Shown here: in pieces, positions 34,372 to 42,506 of the stretch
Position numbering within the stretch: the stretch's first letter is position 1
Layout: the number at the start of each line of letters is the position of its first letter
DNA from: Bacteroidota bacterium
Lineage (GTDB): Bacteria; Bacteroidota; Bacteroidia; Bacteroidales; Dysgonomonadaceae
Direction: 5' to 3'
Length of the DNA: 64,000 nt
NCBI GenBank assembly: GCA_023424395.1
Contig: JAFADY010000007.1
Coordinates: 1 to 64,000 of the forward strand
Made by a program: the position numbers and the translations under genes
The notes under the pieces: model-generated
Told to the model about the DNA's origin: nothing
Database searches by the model: none
What the model saw: only the letters and a program-made list of their open reading frames with translations

Positions 34372-35313
34372 ATGGATTATACTAATTCTACTGACTTTAC
34401 CGCGCAACTCGTTACAATTTTAGGCCCTACCGCGAGCGGAAAAACCACCTTTGCTGCGCAATTGGCTTACGAGATAGATGGTGAGATCATAAGCGCAGAC
34501 TCCCGGCAGATTTACCGTAATATGGACATCGGCACGGGAAAGGATTTGAGCGAATACGTTGTAAACGGCAGGGAAATTCCGTATCATTTGATAGATATTC
34601 GCGAAGCCGGCGATAAATACACCCTGTATAATTATCAGCACGATTTTCACCAAGTTTACCAAGAAATTCTATCGAAAAACAGAACTCCTATTTTATGTGG
34701 AGGAACCGGGCTCTACATCGAATCTGTACTGAAAGGGTATCATCTTCCCGATGTCCCTGAAAACCCCGAACTTAGGGAAAGTTTACAAGAAAAGCCGCTC
34801 GAAGAACTGACACAAATTCTTTCTTCCTACAAAAAACTCCACAACACCACCGATACCGACACACAAAAACGCGCTATCAGGGCAATTGAAATTGCCGATT
34901 TCCAATCGAAAAAAAATACTTCTGCACTTAACTATTCGCCTATCAACAGCGTAATTATCGGCCTCGATATAGACAGGGAGCTTAGAAGAAAAAAAATTAC
35001 GTCGCGCTTAAAAGCCAGGTTGGACGAAGGAATGATCGATGAAGTAGAGTCGTTGTTAAATAGCGGAATATCGCCCGAAGCCCTTATTTATTACGGGTTG
35101 GAATACAAATTTCTCACACTCTTTGCTATCGGTAAATTAAATTACGACGAAATGTTCTCTCAACTTGAAATTGCTATACATCAATTCGCGAAAAGGCAAA
35201 TGACGTGGTTTAGAGGCATGGAAAGGCGAGGTTTTACCATTCATTGGATAAGCGCGGCTCTGCCGATGCCCGAAAAAATTGAGCAAGCCAAAGAAATTAT
35301 TCAGCGAAGCTGA
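34372..35313 (+). CDS. miaA: tRNA dimethylallyltransferase (MiaA), divergent form
   Basis: 313 residues. P-loop ILGPTASGKTTFAAQLA near residues 15-30, then the MiaA signature EIISADSRQIYRNMDIGTGK, RAIRAIEI and LDIDRELRRKKITSRLKARLDEGMIDE, ending FAKRQMTWFRGMERRGF. It adds a dimethylallyl group to A37 of tRNAs that read codons starting with U. Bacteroidota often have two MiaA copies; this looks like the shorter one. Placed directly ahead of lysA. Confidence 0.85.
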   Translation: MDYTNSTDFTAQLVTILGPTASGKTTFAAQLAYEIDGEIISADSRQIYRNMDIGTGKDLSEYVVNGREIPYHLIDIREAGDKYTLYNYQHDFHQVYQEILSKNRTPILCGGTGLYIESVLKGYHLPDVPENPELRESLQEKPLEELTQILSSYKKLHNTTDTDTQKRAIRAIEIADFQSKKNTSALNYSPINSVIIGLDIDRELRRKKITSRLKARLDEGMIDEVESLLNSGISPEALIYYGLEYKFLTLFAIGKLNYDEMFSQLEIAIHQFAKRQMTWFRGMERRGFTIHWISAALPMPEKIEQAKEIIQRS

Positions 35314-35324
35314 AGAAAAATTTA

Positions 35325-35332
35325 TATTTTTG
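35325..35332 (+). promoter_or_regulatory. -7 element for lysA
   Basis: TATTTTTG, full match, about 60 bases before ATG 35392. No clear -33. Confidence 0.4.
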
Positions 35333-35391
35333 TACCTCCAAACAAAAAATGAGACTGTACGCTCCAATCTCAATTTTATTTTACTTTATAT

Positions 35392-36549
35392 ATGATCAAA
35401 GGCCGATTTCCTATAGAAAAATTCAACCAATTAGAAACCCCGTTCTATTATTACGACATCGATTTGTTGAAAAGAACGCTCGAAACCGTGAAAAACGAGA
35501 TAGAAGGGAAAAATTATCACATACATTATGCCGTAAAAGCCAATGCCAATCCGCGTATCCTTAAAGAAATCGCATCCTACGGATTCGGCGCCGATTGTGT
35601 GAGCGGAAACGAAATTTTACGCGCGCTTGAGTGTGGTTTTCCCGCGTCGAAAATCGCGTTTGCAGGCGTAGGAAAAACGGATAAAGAAATTCAGATAGGC
35701 CTCGATAATGATATTTTTTGTTTCAACGTAGAATCGGTTCCCGAAATGGAAGCGATCGAACAGTTGGCAAAAAAGAGCGGTAAAACCGCATCGATCGCTT
35801 TTCGTATAAACCCCAATGTTGACGCGCACACCCACAAATATATCACTACCGGATTAAATGAAAACAAGTTCGGATTAAACGAATCCGATTTGCCGCAGGC
35901 AATGGATATTCTGAAGGAAAGCACCCATTTGGAGTTGATTGGAATTCATTTTCATATCGGTTCGCAGATTACAGATCTGTCGTCGTTTGAGAATTTATGC
36001 GTGAAAGCGTTGCAATTGCAAAACTGGTTTGAAAAACAGGGTGTTGCTTTGCCTATAATTAATGTAGGCGGCGGCCTTGGAATAAATTACCAACATCCCA
36101 ATCATTGTCCGATAGCCGATTTTGAATCCTATTTCCGATTATTCGGAAAATACCTGAAGTTGAAGCCCGGGCAAGCGCTTCATTTCGAACTCGGGCGTTC
36201 CATTACGGCGCCGTGCGGTTCGCTCATCACTCGAATAACGTACGTTAAAGAAGGAATTAACAAGAAATTCCTGGTAGTTGACGCCGGCATGACGGAGTTA
36301 ATCCGTCCTGCTTTGTATCAGGCGTTTCACCACATCGAAAACATCAGTTCCGAAAAAGATATTGAGATTTATGATGTAGTAGGTCCGATCTGCGAATCGA
36401 GCGATGTTTTTGCCGAAGATTTTGAGTTGAACCAATCCCACCGTGGCGATTTACTGGCGATCCGCTCCGCAGGAGCTTACGGAGAAATTATGGCATCGCA
36501 ATACAATTGCCGCGAATTACCCAAATCCTATTTTTCCGATTCGATATGA
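35392..36549 (+). CDS. lysA: Diaminopimelate decarboxylase
   Basis: 385 residues of the fold-type III PLP decarboxylase family. PLP lysine in HYAVKANANP (about residue 48), PLP-phosphate glycine loop NVGGGLGINY, and the ELGRSITAPCG and GPICESSDVFAEDF motifs of LysA; substrate-binding Cys and Glu sit in CESSD. It makes lysine from meso-diaminopimelate in the cytoplasm. Its stop overlaps the start of the glycosyltransferase gene (ATGA). Confidence 0.9.
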   Translation: MIKGRFPIEKFNQLETPFYYYDIDLLKRTLETVKNEIEGKNYHIHYAVKANANPRILKEIASYGFGADCVSGNEILRALECGFPASKIAFAGVGKTDKEIQIGLDNDIFCFNVESVPEMEAIEQLAKKSGKTASIAFRINPNVDAHTHKYITTGLNENKFGLNESDLPQAMDILKESTHLELIGIHFHIGSQITDLSSFENLCVKALQLQNWFEKQGVALPIINVGGGLGINYQHPNHCPIADFESYFRLFGKYLKLKPGQALHFELGRSITAPCGSLITRITYVKEGINKKFLVVDAGMTELIRPALYQAFHHIENISSEKDIEIYDVVGPICESSDVFAEDFELNQSHRGDLLAIRSAGAYGEIMASQYNCRELPKSYFSDSI

Positions 36550-37730
36550 CAGATATAGATTTTTTATCGGTGGAGACATTTGATTTCTCCATCGTGTCGT
36601 GGGTTATCTTGGGTGTGTTACTTTTTTTCTTTCTTGTGCAGATACTATTTTATTTATTGGTTTACAAAAAACCTGCTTCTTACGAAGATAGAAGAGAGAA
36701 AGTTTCCGTCGAAAATGATAATTGGCCGTCTTTTTCTGTTGTAATCGCATCCAAAAACGAATCGGAAAATCTTTCCAAACATCTCCCGATTATTCTTGAA
36801 CAGAATTATCCGAATTTTGAAGTCATCGTCGTAAATATGGGCTCTACCGACGAAACCGATATTCTTTTAAAATCTTTCGATCAAAAATATCCGAATCTTT
36901 ATCACACGTATGTTCCGGCAGGCGCTGATGATGTGAACGAAAAGAAACTCGCGCTAACATTAGGAATTAAAGCCGCGAATAACGATATTCTACTTTTTAC
37001 CGAAGCTTATTGTGAGGCAAGTTCCGGAAATTGGATCCGTGAATTTGCAAAAGAATTCGCAAACGGAAAAGAGATTGTATTGGGTTATTGTAAGCTCGTT
37101 ATAGACAAAAAAGTTTCGATGAGAGAATTTATCCTTTACGACAATATGATACATGCTTTAAAATACTTGTCTATGGCTATTTTTCGAAAACCTTTTATGG
37201 GAATAGGGAGAAACTTGGCCTATAAAAAGGAAATATTTTTTGAAGAAAAAGGATTTTCATCCGTATTGAATATCGAAGGCGGAGAGGATGATCTATTCAT
37301 CAACAAAATTGCAAAAAAGAAAAAAATAGGTGTGGCAATTTCACCCGATAGTATGACGCAAACAGGTGTAGTGGAAAAATTCACTACTTGGCGCGCATTA
37401 AAATCCAAGTATCTATACACCAAGCAGTTTTATAAGGGATTTTCTTCTTTTGTTTTTTGGCTCGATACTTTTTCGAAGTATTTTTTCCTTCTCGCGGCAA
37501 TTTCAGGCATGGCTTTTGGTATATATTCTCACAATTATATCCTTTTTTCGTTGAGCATTTTGCTGATTGTTGCCCGTTTCTCGATTCAATTGAATGTAAT
37601 GAATAAAAACGCGCGACTTTTTGGAGTAGATAAATTACATGTAAATCTTTTCTTCTATGATATATTTCACCCGTTTAATAATCTCAAATTCAGGAAGTAC
37701 GCAAACAGAAGAAATAAATTCAAAAGATAA
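36546..37730 (+). CDS. Family 2 glycosyltransferase, membrane-anchored
   Basis: 394 residues from ATG 36546, which overlaps the lysA stop in ATGA. One membrane helix at about 15-40, a GT-A fold with FSVVIASKNESENL and NFEVIVVNMGSTDETD, a donor/acceptor region with FMGIGRNLAYKKEIFFEE and GGEDDLFINK (ED of the active site), then two or three C-terminal membrane helices (about 300-355). Sugar donor and acceptor unknown; coupling to lysA is unusual and gives no hint. Confidence 0.85.
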   Translation: MTDIDFLSVETFDFSIVSWVILGVLLFFFLVQILFYLLVYKKPASYEDRREKVSVENDNWPSFSVVIASKNESENLSKHLPIILEQNYPNFEVIVVNMGSTDETDILLKSFDQKYPNLYHTYVPAGADDVNEKKLALTLGIKAANNDILLFTEAYCEASSGNWIREFAKEFANGKEIVLGYCKLVIDKKVSMREFILYDNMIHALKYLSMAIFRKPFMGIGRNLAYKKEIFFEEKGFSSVLNIEGGEDDLFINKIAKKKKIGVAISPDSMTQTGVVEKFTTWRALKSKYLYTKQFYKGFSSFVFWLDTFSKYFFLLAAISGMAFGIYSHNYILFSLSILLIVARFSIQLNVMNKNARLFGVDKLHVNLFFYDIFHPFNNLKFRKYANRRNKFKR

Positions 37731-37739
37731 ATCTTAATC

Positions 37740-37789
37740 AATGACAAATGACAATTTGACATTAAAATTACTGAAAAGAGAATTTTCAG
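37740..37789. repeat. Short heptamer repeat (AATGACA) and adjacent hairpin
   Basis: AATGACA at 37740-37746 and 37747-37753, then ATTTGAC. Next, CTGAAAA (37771-37777) pairs with TTTTCAG (37783-37789). Spacer between the glycosyltransferase and htrA. Confidence 0.55.
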
Positions 37790-37875
37790 GGTTAAATGGG
37801 GTTAATCACCCAAATATTTAGTTAAAAGAGCAAAAATTACTCCTTTTAATTTAGTTTTTGTATGTTTTTTGTTTT

Positions 37876-37883
37876 TACATTTG
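37876..37883 (+). promoter_or_regulatory. -7 element for htrA
   Basis: TACATTTG, full match, 32 bases before ATG 37916. A TTTG at 37857-37860 is only 15 bases upstream. Confidence 0.5.
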
Positions 37884-37915
37884 CGTAAATGTTAAAAACT
37901 AATCTCAATTAATAT

Positions 37916-39451
37916 ATGAATACAGCAAACGGAAAAAATATGGTGGCAATCATTGTGGTTGCTTTGCTTAGTTCGGTTATAACCCTTTTCGGTTATAATT
38001 ATATAAGCAAAAATAATTCGGGAAGTAAAAATTCCACAAATTTTGAAACAAGTGTATATGCAGATTCATTCGATCAGGATAAAAATGTAAGATTAACCAA
38101 TCTCACAACCGCACAAGGGTATCCCGATTTTACCGAAGCGGCAGACAGGTCGGTACACGGAGTAGTTCACGTTAAAACAAAATCCATCAGACAACAACAA
38201 ACCATTAACCCTTTCGATTTCTTCTTCGGCCCCGGATTCGGCGGCGGTGAAGGATTCGGTTATAGCCAGCCAAGAGAACAAGTGGGTTATGGCTCGGGAG
38301 TTATTATATCAAAAGACGGTTATATTATTACCAATAATCACGTAGTGGAAGGAGCCAGAGAAGTTTCGGTAACTTTAAATGACAACAGGGAATTTGTTGC
38401 ACAGGTTGTAGGAAATGATACCCAATCGGATATAGCGTTGTTGAAAATTGAAGGAAAAGATTTCCCTTATCTCACATTCGGTAACTCAGATGGGTTAAAA
38501 ATTGGCGAATGGGTTTTGGCTGTGGGAAATCCTTTTAATTTAACGTCAACCGTAACTGCAGGAATCGTGAGCGCTAAAAACAGAAGCAACGTTGTTGGCG
38601 GAAGTTTGGGAATACAATCGTTCATACAGATTGATGCTGCTGTAAATCCCGGCAACAGTGGAGGTGCATTGGTGAATACCCGCGGCGAATTAGTCGGAAT
38701 TAACACCGCTATTTATTCTCAAACCGGAAACTTTGCCGGTTATGCATTTGCCATCCCGATCTCTATTGCAGGAAAAGTAGCTGCCGATTTAAAACAATAC
38801 GGAACCGTGCAAAGAGCAGTTTTAGGAATTCAAGTTCCGAATATTGAAATGGTTGGCCGTGAAAATCCGGAAAGAGCGCGCGAATTATCACAAATCTCCG
38901 GCGTATTGGTGGAAGATTTTTCTGACAGGAGTGCCGCAAAAGCAGCCGGCCTTCAAAAAGGTGATATTATTAAATCGATAAACAATGTGCAAATTCAAAA
39001 TTTTGCAGGCCTTCAAGACCAATTGAGTAGATACCGTCCCGGCGACAAAGTAAAAGTAACAGTAGACAGAAACGGCCGAAACCATACATACGACATAGAG
39101 TTAAAGAACGACGCCGGAAATACAGACATTCAACGAAGCGCTGATGCAATGTCGCTTTTAGGTGCATCTTTCAAAGAAATTCCAAATAACAGAAAACAAC
39201 AACTCGGCATAAGCAGCGGGGTAGAAGTCGATAATGTAACCAACAACGGTTTGTTTAGAAAAGAAGGTATAAACAAAGGCTTTATAATATTGCGTGTGAA
39301 TAATGCTCCGGTAAACAACGAAAGCGATATTGCTAAAGTAGTATCTTCCGTAAATAGCAGTAGTCAAGATAAAGTGTTGTTGGTAGCCGGTTTTTATCCC
39401 AATGGCAGAACGCAATATATTGCAATAGATTTGTCACAAAATTCAAGATAG
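37916..39451 (+). CDS. HtrA/DegP-family periplasmic serine protease
   Basis: 511 residues. Uncleaved or signal membrane segment (about 8-28), trypsin-like domain with catalytic His142 (NNHVV), Asp172 (SDIALLK) and Ser248 (NPGNSGGAL), then PDZ1 (about 300-390; LVEDFSDRSAAKAAGLQKGD) and a degenerate PDZ2 (about 405-505). It degrades and refolds damaged envelope proteins. A Gly/Phe-rich loop (PGFGGGEGFGYSQP) precedes the protease domain. Next gene is rpoD, behind two hairpins. Confidence 0.93.
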   Translation: MNTANGKNMVAIIVVALLSSVITLFGYNYISKNNSGSKNSTNFETSVYADSFDQDKNVRLTNLTTAQGYPDFTEAADRSVHGVVHVKTKSIRQQQTINPFDFFFGPGFGGGEGFGYSQPREQVGYGSGVIISKDGYIITNNHVVEGAREVSVTLNDNREFVAQVVGNDTQSDIALLKIEGKDFPYLTFGNSDGLKIGEWVLAVGNPFNLTSTVTAGIVSAKNRSNVVGGSLGIQSFIQIDAAVNPGNSGGALVNTRGELVGINTAIYSQTGNFAGYAFAIPISIAGKVAADLKQYGTVQRAVLGIQVPNIEMVGRENPERARELSQISGVLVEDFSDRSAAKAAGLQKGDIIKSINNVQIQNFAGLQDQLSRYRPGDKVKVTVDRNGRNHTYDIELKNDAGNTDIQRSADAMSLLGASFKEIPNNRKQQLGISSGVEVDNVTNNGLFRKEGINKGFIILRVNNAPVNNESDIAKVVSSVNSSSQDKVLLVAGFYPNGRTQYIAIDLSQNSR

Positions 39452-39502
39452 ACCTTCTTTATGGTTAATTATAGTTAATTAATCGTTTAGCGGTAACAAA
39501 AT

Positions 39503-39562
39503 CACACAAAAGTGTGTTTCTTATAACAAAGGGTCGAAACAAAGTTTCGTATCCTTTGTTAT
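39503..39562. terminator. Two hairpins between htrA and rpoD
   Basis: CACAC-aaaa-GTGTG at 39503-39516, then a larger hairpin: ATAACAAAGG (39523-39532) with CCTTTGTTAT (39553-39562), and inner CGAAAC/GTTTCG. Terminator-like, but the T-run is weak. Confidence 0.5.
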
Positions 39563-39593
39563 TAGTTTAAGGTGTTGTAGAAAAAATTGTTTT

Positions 39594-39627
39594 TTGCATA
39601 ACAAGTTAAGGAAAAAGAGTATTTTTG
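39594..39627 (+). promoter_or_regulatory. rpoD promoter
   Basis: TTG at 39594-39596, 23-base spacer, TATTTTTG at 39620-39627; 38 bases before ATG 39666. Confidence 0.55.
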
Positions 39628-39665
39628 CACCCCGTTTATAGATTTGAAAGGATTAAAAATAGTAG

Positions 39666-40526
39666 ATGAGACAATTAAAGATAACAAAATCAATCACTAA
39701 TCGCGAAAGCGCTTCTTTAGATAAATATCTTCAGGAGATAGGCAGAGAAGACCTGATCACCGTAGAAGAAGAAGTTGAATTGGCGCAAGCGATAAAAAGA
39801 GGGGACAGAAAAGCCCTCGAAAAACTTACTCGTGCCAATCTGCGATTTGTGGTTTCTGTAGCTAAACAATATCAAAACCAAGGCCTGAGCTTACCCGATT
39901 TAATAAACGAGGGAAACTTAGGTTTAATAAAAGCAGCCGAGAAATTTGACGAAACGCGCGGTTTTAAATTTATCAGCTACGCTGTATGGTGGATTCGTCA
40001 ATCAATTTTGCAAGCGCTGGCAGAACAATCCAGAATTGTTAGGTTGCCGTTGAACCAAGTGGGTTCATTAAATAAAATAAGTAAAGCTTTTCAAAAGTTC
40101 GAGCAAGAAAACGAACGTCGCCCATCGGCGGAAGAGCTTGCCCAAGAACTCGATTTATCGGTTGAGAAAGTAACCGATACCTTAAAGGTTTCGGGCCGCC
40201 ATATATCTATGGATGCTCCTTTTGTTGAAGGCGAAGACAATAGCTTACTCGATGTGCTCGTAAATGACGATGCTCCTATCGCCGATAGGACATTGATCAA
40301 CGAGTCGTTGCAAAAAGAAATCGACAGAGCACTCGCTACTCTTACAGAAAGAGAAAGCGACATTATTAAAATGTTTTTCGGCATCGGATGTCAGGAAATG
40401 ACCTTGGAAGAAATCGGAGACAAGTTTCAACTGACACGTGAAAGAGTAAGACAAATAAAAGAAAAGGCAATACGGAGACTGCGTCAAGATTCGAGAAGTA
40501 AATTGCTGAAAAGCTATTTGGGCTAG
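39666..40526 (+). CDS. rpoD: RNA polymerase primary sigma factor RpoD (SigA)
   Basis: 286 residues, the compact Bacteroidota form without region 1.1. Region 1.2 (SLDKYLQEIGRE), region 2 (ANLRFVVSVAKQYQNQGLSL, then DETRGFKFISYAVWWIRQSI, the -7-binding part), region 3 and region 4 with the final helix-turn-helix (TLEEIGDKFQLTRERVRQIK). It recognises the TAnnTTTG promoters seen throughout this window. Lies between HtrA and the OmpA gene, with a strong terminator after it. Confidence 0.96.
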   Translation: MRQLKITKSITNRESASLDKYLQEIGREDLITVEEEVELAQAIKRGDRKALEKLTRANLRFVVSVAKQYQNQGLSLPDLINEGNLGLIKAAEKFDETRGFKFISYAVWWIRQSILQALAEQSRIVRLPLNQVGSLNKISKAFQKFEQENERRPSAEELAQELDLSVEKVTDTLKVSGRHISMDAPFVEGEDNSLLDVLVNDDAPIADRTLINESLQKEIDRALATLTERESDIIKMFFGIGCQEMTLEEIGDKFQLTRERVRQIKEKAIRRLRQDSRSKLLKSYLG

Positions 40527-40540
40527 TAAAAAACATTCTT

Positions 40541-40608
40541 AATCACGAAAAAAATTGCGAAAAGTGTGGCAAAATACCATAAATAAGCGGTTTTTCGTGA
40601 TTTTTTAT
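40541..40608 (+). terminator. rpoD terminator
   Basis: AATCACGAAAAA (40541-40552) pairs with TTTTTCGTGATT (40591-40602), followed by four more T. The 38-nt loop contains a TGG-caaaata-CCA minor hairpin. Confidence 0.75.
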
Positions 40609-40640
40609 TAAAAAAATGTATTCGATTTCGAAATAAGATG

Positions 40641-40648
40641 TATCTTTG
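40641..40648 (+). promoter_or_regulatory. -7 element for the OmpA-family porin gene
   Basis: TATCTTTG, full match. Gives a 5' leader of about 205 bases. No -33 TTTG. Confidence 0.45.
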
Positions 40649-40677
40649 CCACAGTATTTATAGTATTAATTGTTAGA

Positions 40678-40754
40678 TTCGTGAAATGGGAAACGCAGTT
40701 TTTTTTCCGCTTTCCACGAACTTTTTAACAGCAAAAACGTTATTTAAAATAACG
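40678..40754 (+). promoter_or_regulatory. Structured 5' leader of the OmpA-family porin
   Basis: Two hairpins. First: TTCGTG (40678-40683) with CACGAA (40715-40720), plus inner GGAAA...TTTCC pairing and a T-run after it. Second: CGTTATT/AATAACG at 40738-40754. Then AT-rich sequence to ATG 40861. Nothing else in 40527-40860 beyond these and the rpoD terminator. Confidence 0.5.
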
Positions 40755-40860
40755 GAATAAAACAAATAGCAAATAAACTATTTTTTAATAGTTTTGTTAA
40801 TACATAATAAAAATATTATCGAGTTATTGTAAAAAAAATGTTTAATTAGAATTTAAATTT

Positions 40861-42012
40861 ATGAAAAAGTTTAGTTTACTTTTAATTTCTGCTCTTGTAG
40901 CATTTAGCATAAGTGCGCAAGAAGTACAAAATGTTTCTCACGGTACAGTGTATCTGAAAAACAAAGGTAGTGACAATTGGTACATAGGTCTTGGTGGTGG
41001 TACTAATCTTTATTTCACCAAGGGTGAAAATGATGCAGGTGCAAACTTCATGGATCGCTTAGGCTGGATGGGTCAATTAGAAATTGGACGTTGGAACTCT
41101 CCTAACTGGGGTGCACGTTTAGTTATTGATGGTGGAAACATTAAGTTTGTAGATGCTCCTCGCCAGCCGGATCACAACTGGTTAGGTGGACACGTTGATT
41201 TAATGTACAATCTGATGAATGCTTGGGGTACTTATAATCCCGATAGAGTTTACAGTTTAGTTCCTTATTTGGGTATTGGTTATATGTACGGAATGGATGA
41301 GTGGTTTAAAAAACCGAATCCAAACGGTGACTTATTTAAAAATCAAAACCAAACATTAACTTACAACGTTGGTTTAATAAACAATTTCCAATTCTCCAGA
41401 AGCGTTGCTTTATTCCTAGAATTAGGTTGGAGAGTTATGCAAGAATCTTTTGATGGCTCAAGAACAGGTGGAGATTATGACTATGACAGCATGTTTACCG
41501 GAGTTTTAGGTCTTAAATTCGGCCTTGGTGGAAAACAAGATTTCACACCTGCTGAATTGATGGATTATAACTTAATTAACGACTTGAATAGCCAAATCAA
41601 CAGACTGCGTGCAGAAAACGAATCATTGAGACAAAGACCGGAATCTTGCCCCGAATGTCCTGAAGTTACTCAAACCGTGACTGAAGGTGTTTATGTTCCT
41701 AATGTAGTATTCTTCCGTCTCGATTCTTATCAAATCGACAGAGGCCAACAAGTAAGCATTTACAACACAGCTGAATATTTGAAAGCTAATTCTAACGCTA
41801 AAGTTAAAATTGTTGCTTATGCTGACAGACAAACAGGTACTCCTGATTACAACTGGGCTCTTTCTGAAAGACGTGCTAAAGCTGTTGCTGACGCATTGAT
41901 CAATGAGTATGGAATTGACAGCAGCCGTATTTCTGTAGATTGGAAAGGTGATACAGAACAACCTTACGCAGAAAACGATTGGAACCGCGTAGCTATCTTC
42001 TTCGCTGAATAA
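40861..42012 (+). CDS. OmpA-family outer-membrane protein
   Basis: 383 residues. Signal peptide (KKFSLLLISALVAFSISAQ), an N-terminal beta-barrel (about 40-220, with paired Trp/Tyr strands and GLGGGTNLYF), a coiled helical linker (about 232-252; NDLNSQINRLRAENESLRQR), a Cys pair (SCPECPEV) as in Porphyromonas Pgm6/Pgm7-type porins, and the OmpA C-terminal peptidoglycan-binding domain (about 275-383; NVVFFRLDSYQID, LSERRAKAVADALI). Abundant structural protein of the outer membrane. Long structured leader suggests post-transcriptional control. Confidence 0.93.
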   Translation: MKKFSLLLISALVAFSISAQEVQNVSHGTVYLKNKGSDNWYIGLGGGTNLYFTKGENDAGANFMDRLGWMGQLEIGRWNSPNWGARLVIDGGNIKFVDAPRQPDHNWLGGHVDLMYNLMNAWGTYNPDRVYSLVPYLGIGYMYGMDEWFKKPNPNGDLFKNQNQTLTYNVGLINNFQFSRSVALFLELGWRVMQESFDGSRTGGDYDYDSMFTGVLGLKFGLGGKQDFTPAELMDYNLINDLNSQINRLRAENESLRQRPESCPECPEVTQTVTEGVYVPNVVFFRLDSYQIDRGQQVSIYNTAEYLKANSNAKVKIVAYADRQTGTPDYNWALSERRAKAVADALINEYGIDSSRISVDWKGDTEQPYAENDWNRVAIFFAE

Positions 42013-42037
42013 TTCAGAAGAATTAATAGATAAAAAT

Positions 42038-42067
42038 AAAAAGCATCTCAACTGAGATGCTTTTTTT
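42038..42067. terminator. Bidirectional terminator between ompA-like gene and DUF2721 gene
   Basis: AAAAAGCATCTCA (42038-42050), loop AC, TGAGATGCTTTTT (42053-42065), then more T. 13-bp stem with T on one side and A on the other, so it can stop both converging transcripts. Confidence 0.9.
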
Positions 42068-42090
42068 ATTTTTAAAATAACGAAGTTTTT

Positions 42091-42492
42091 CTACTTTTCT
42101 AACCCTTCCATATCGCGCAGATAAACGTCAAGGGCTTTTATAGAAATTTGAATTTCTCGCACGCAAATGGCAAGCGAAATAATCAGAAGGATAAGCGCCA
42201 AACCGAAAATATAAGCAGCTGTATGGAACATTTGAATATAAATAAAAAACATACTCGTTACACAAAGCAACAGGCTTAAAATTCCATATATTTGCATACT
42301 TCGAATTAATTTTAATCTTTTTCTTAGATTCTCGATTTGTGGTAGCGCCACCGAATCCTTATCTTCCATAAATTTTTCTTTTAAGTTTCTTACTAATTGC
42401 GAATACGATAAAAACCGGTTCGTATAAGCCAACATTAAAAGTGATATAGCCGAAAACAAAAGCGACGGCGTAGTTAAATTCAATTGTTCCAT
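42091..42492 (-). CDS. DUF2721-family membrane protein
   Basis: 133 residues. Three membrane helices at about 10-25, 68-85 and 90-110, with a charged cytosolic loop between the first two (NLKEKFMEDKDSVALPQIEN, RKRLKLIRSMQIYGI). PF11026 pattern (DUF2721): STPSLLF-AIS and YTNRFLSYSQLVR, with a helical C-terminus EIQISIKALDVYLRDME. Function unknown. Follows murF-alr by 14 bases on the same strand. Confidence 0.75.
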   Translation of the reverse strand: MEQLNLTTPSLLFSAISLLMLAYTNRFLSYSQLVRNLKEKFMEDKDSVALPQIENLRKRLKLIRSMQIYGILSLLLCVTSMFFIYIQMFHTAAYIFGLALILLIISLAICVREIQISIKALDVYLRDMEGLEK

Positions 42493-42506
42493 AAATTATT
42501 TCTGTA

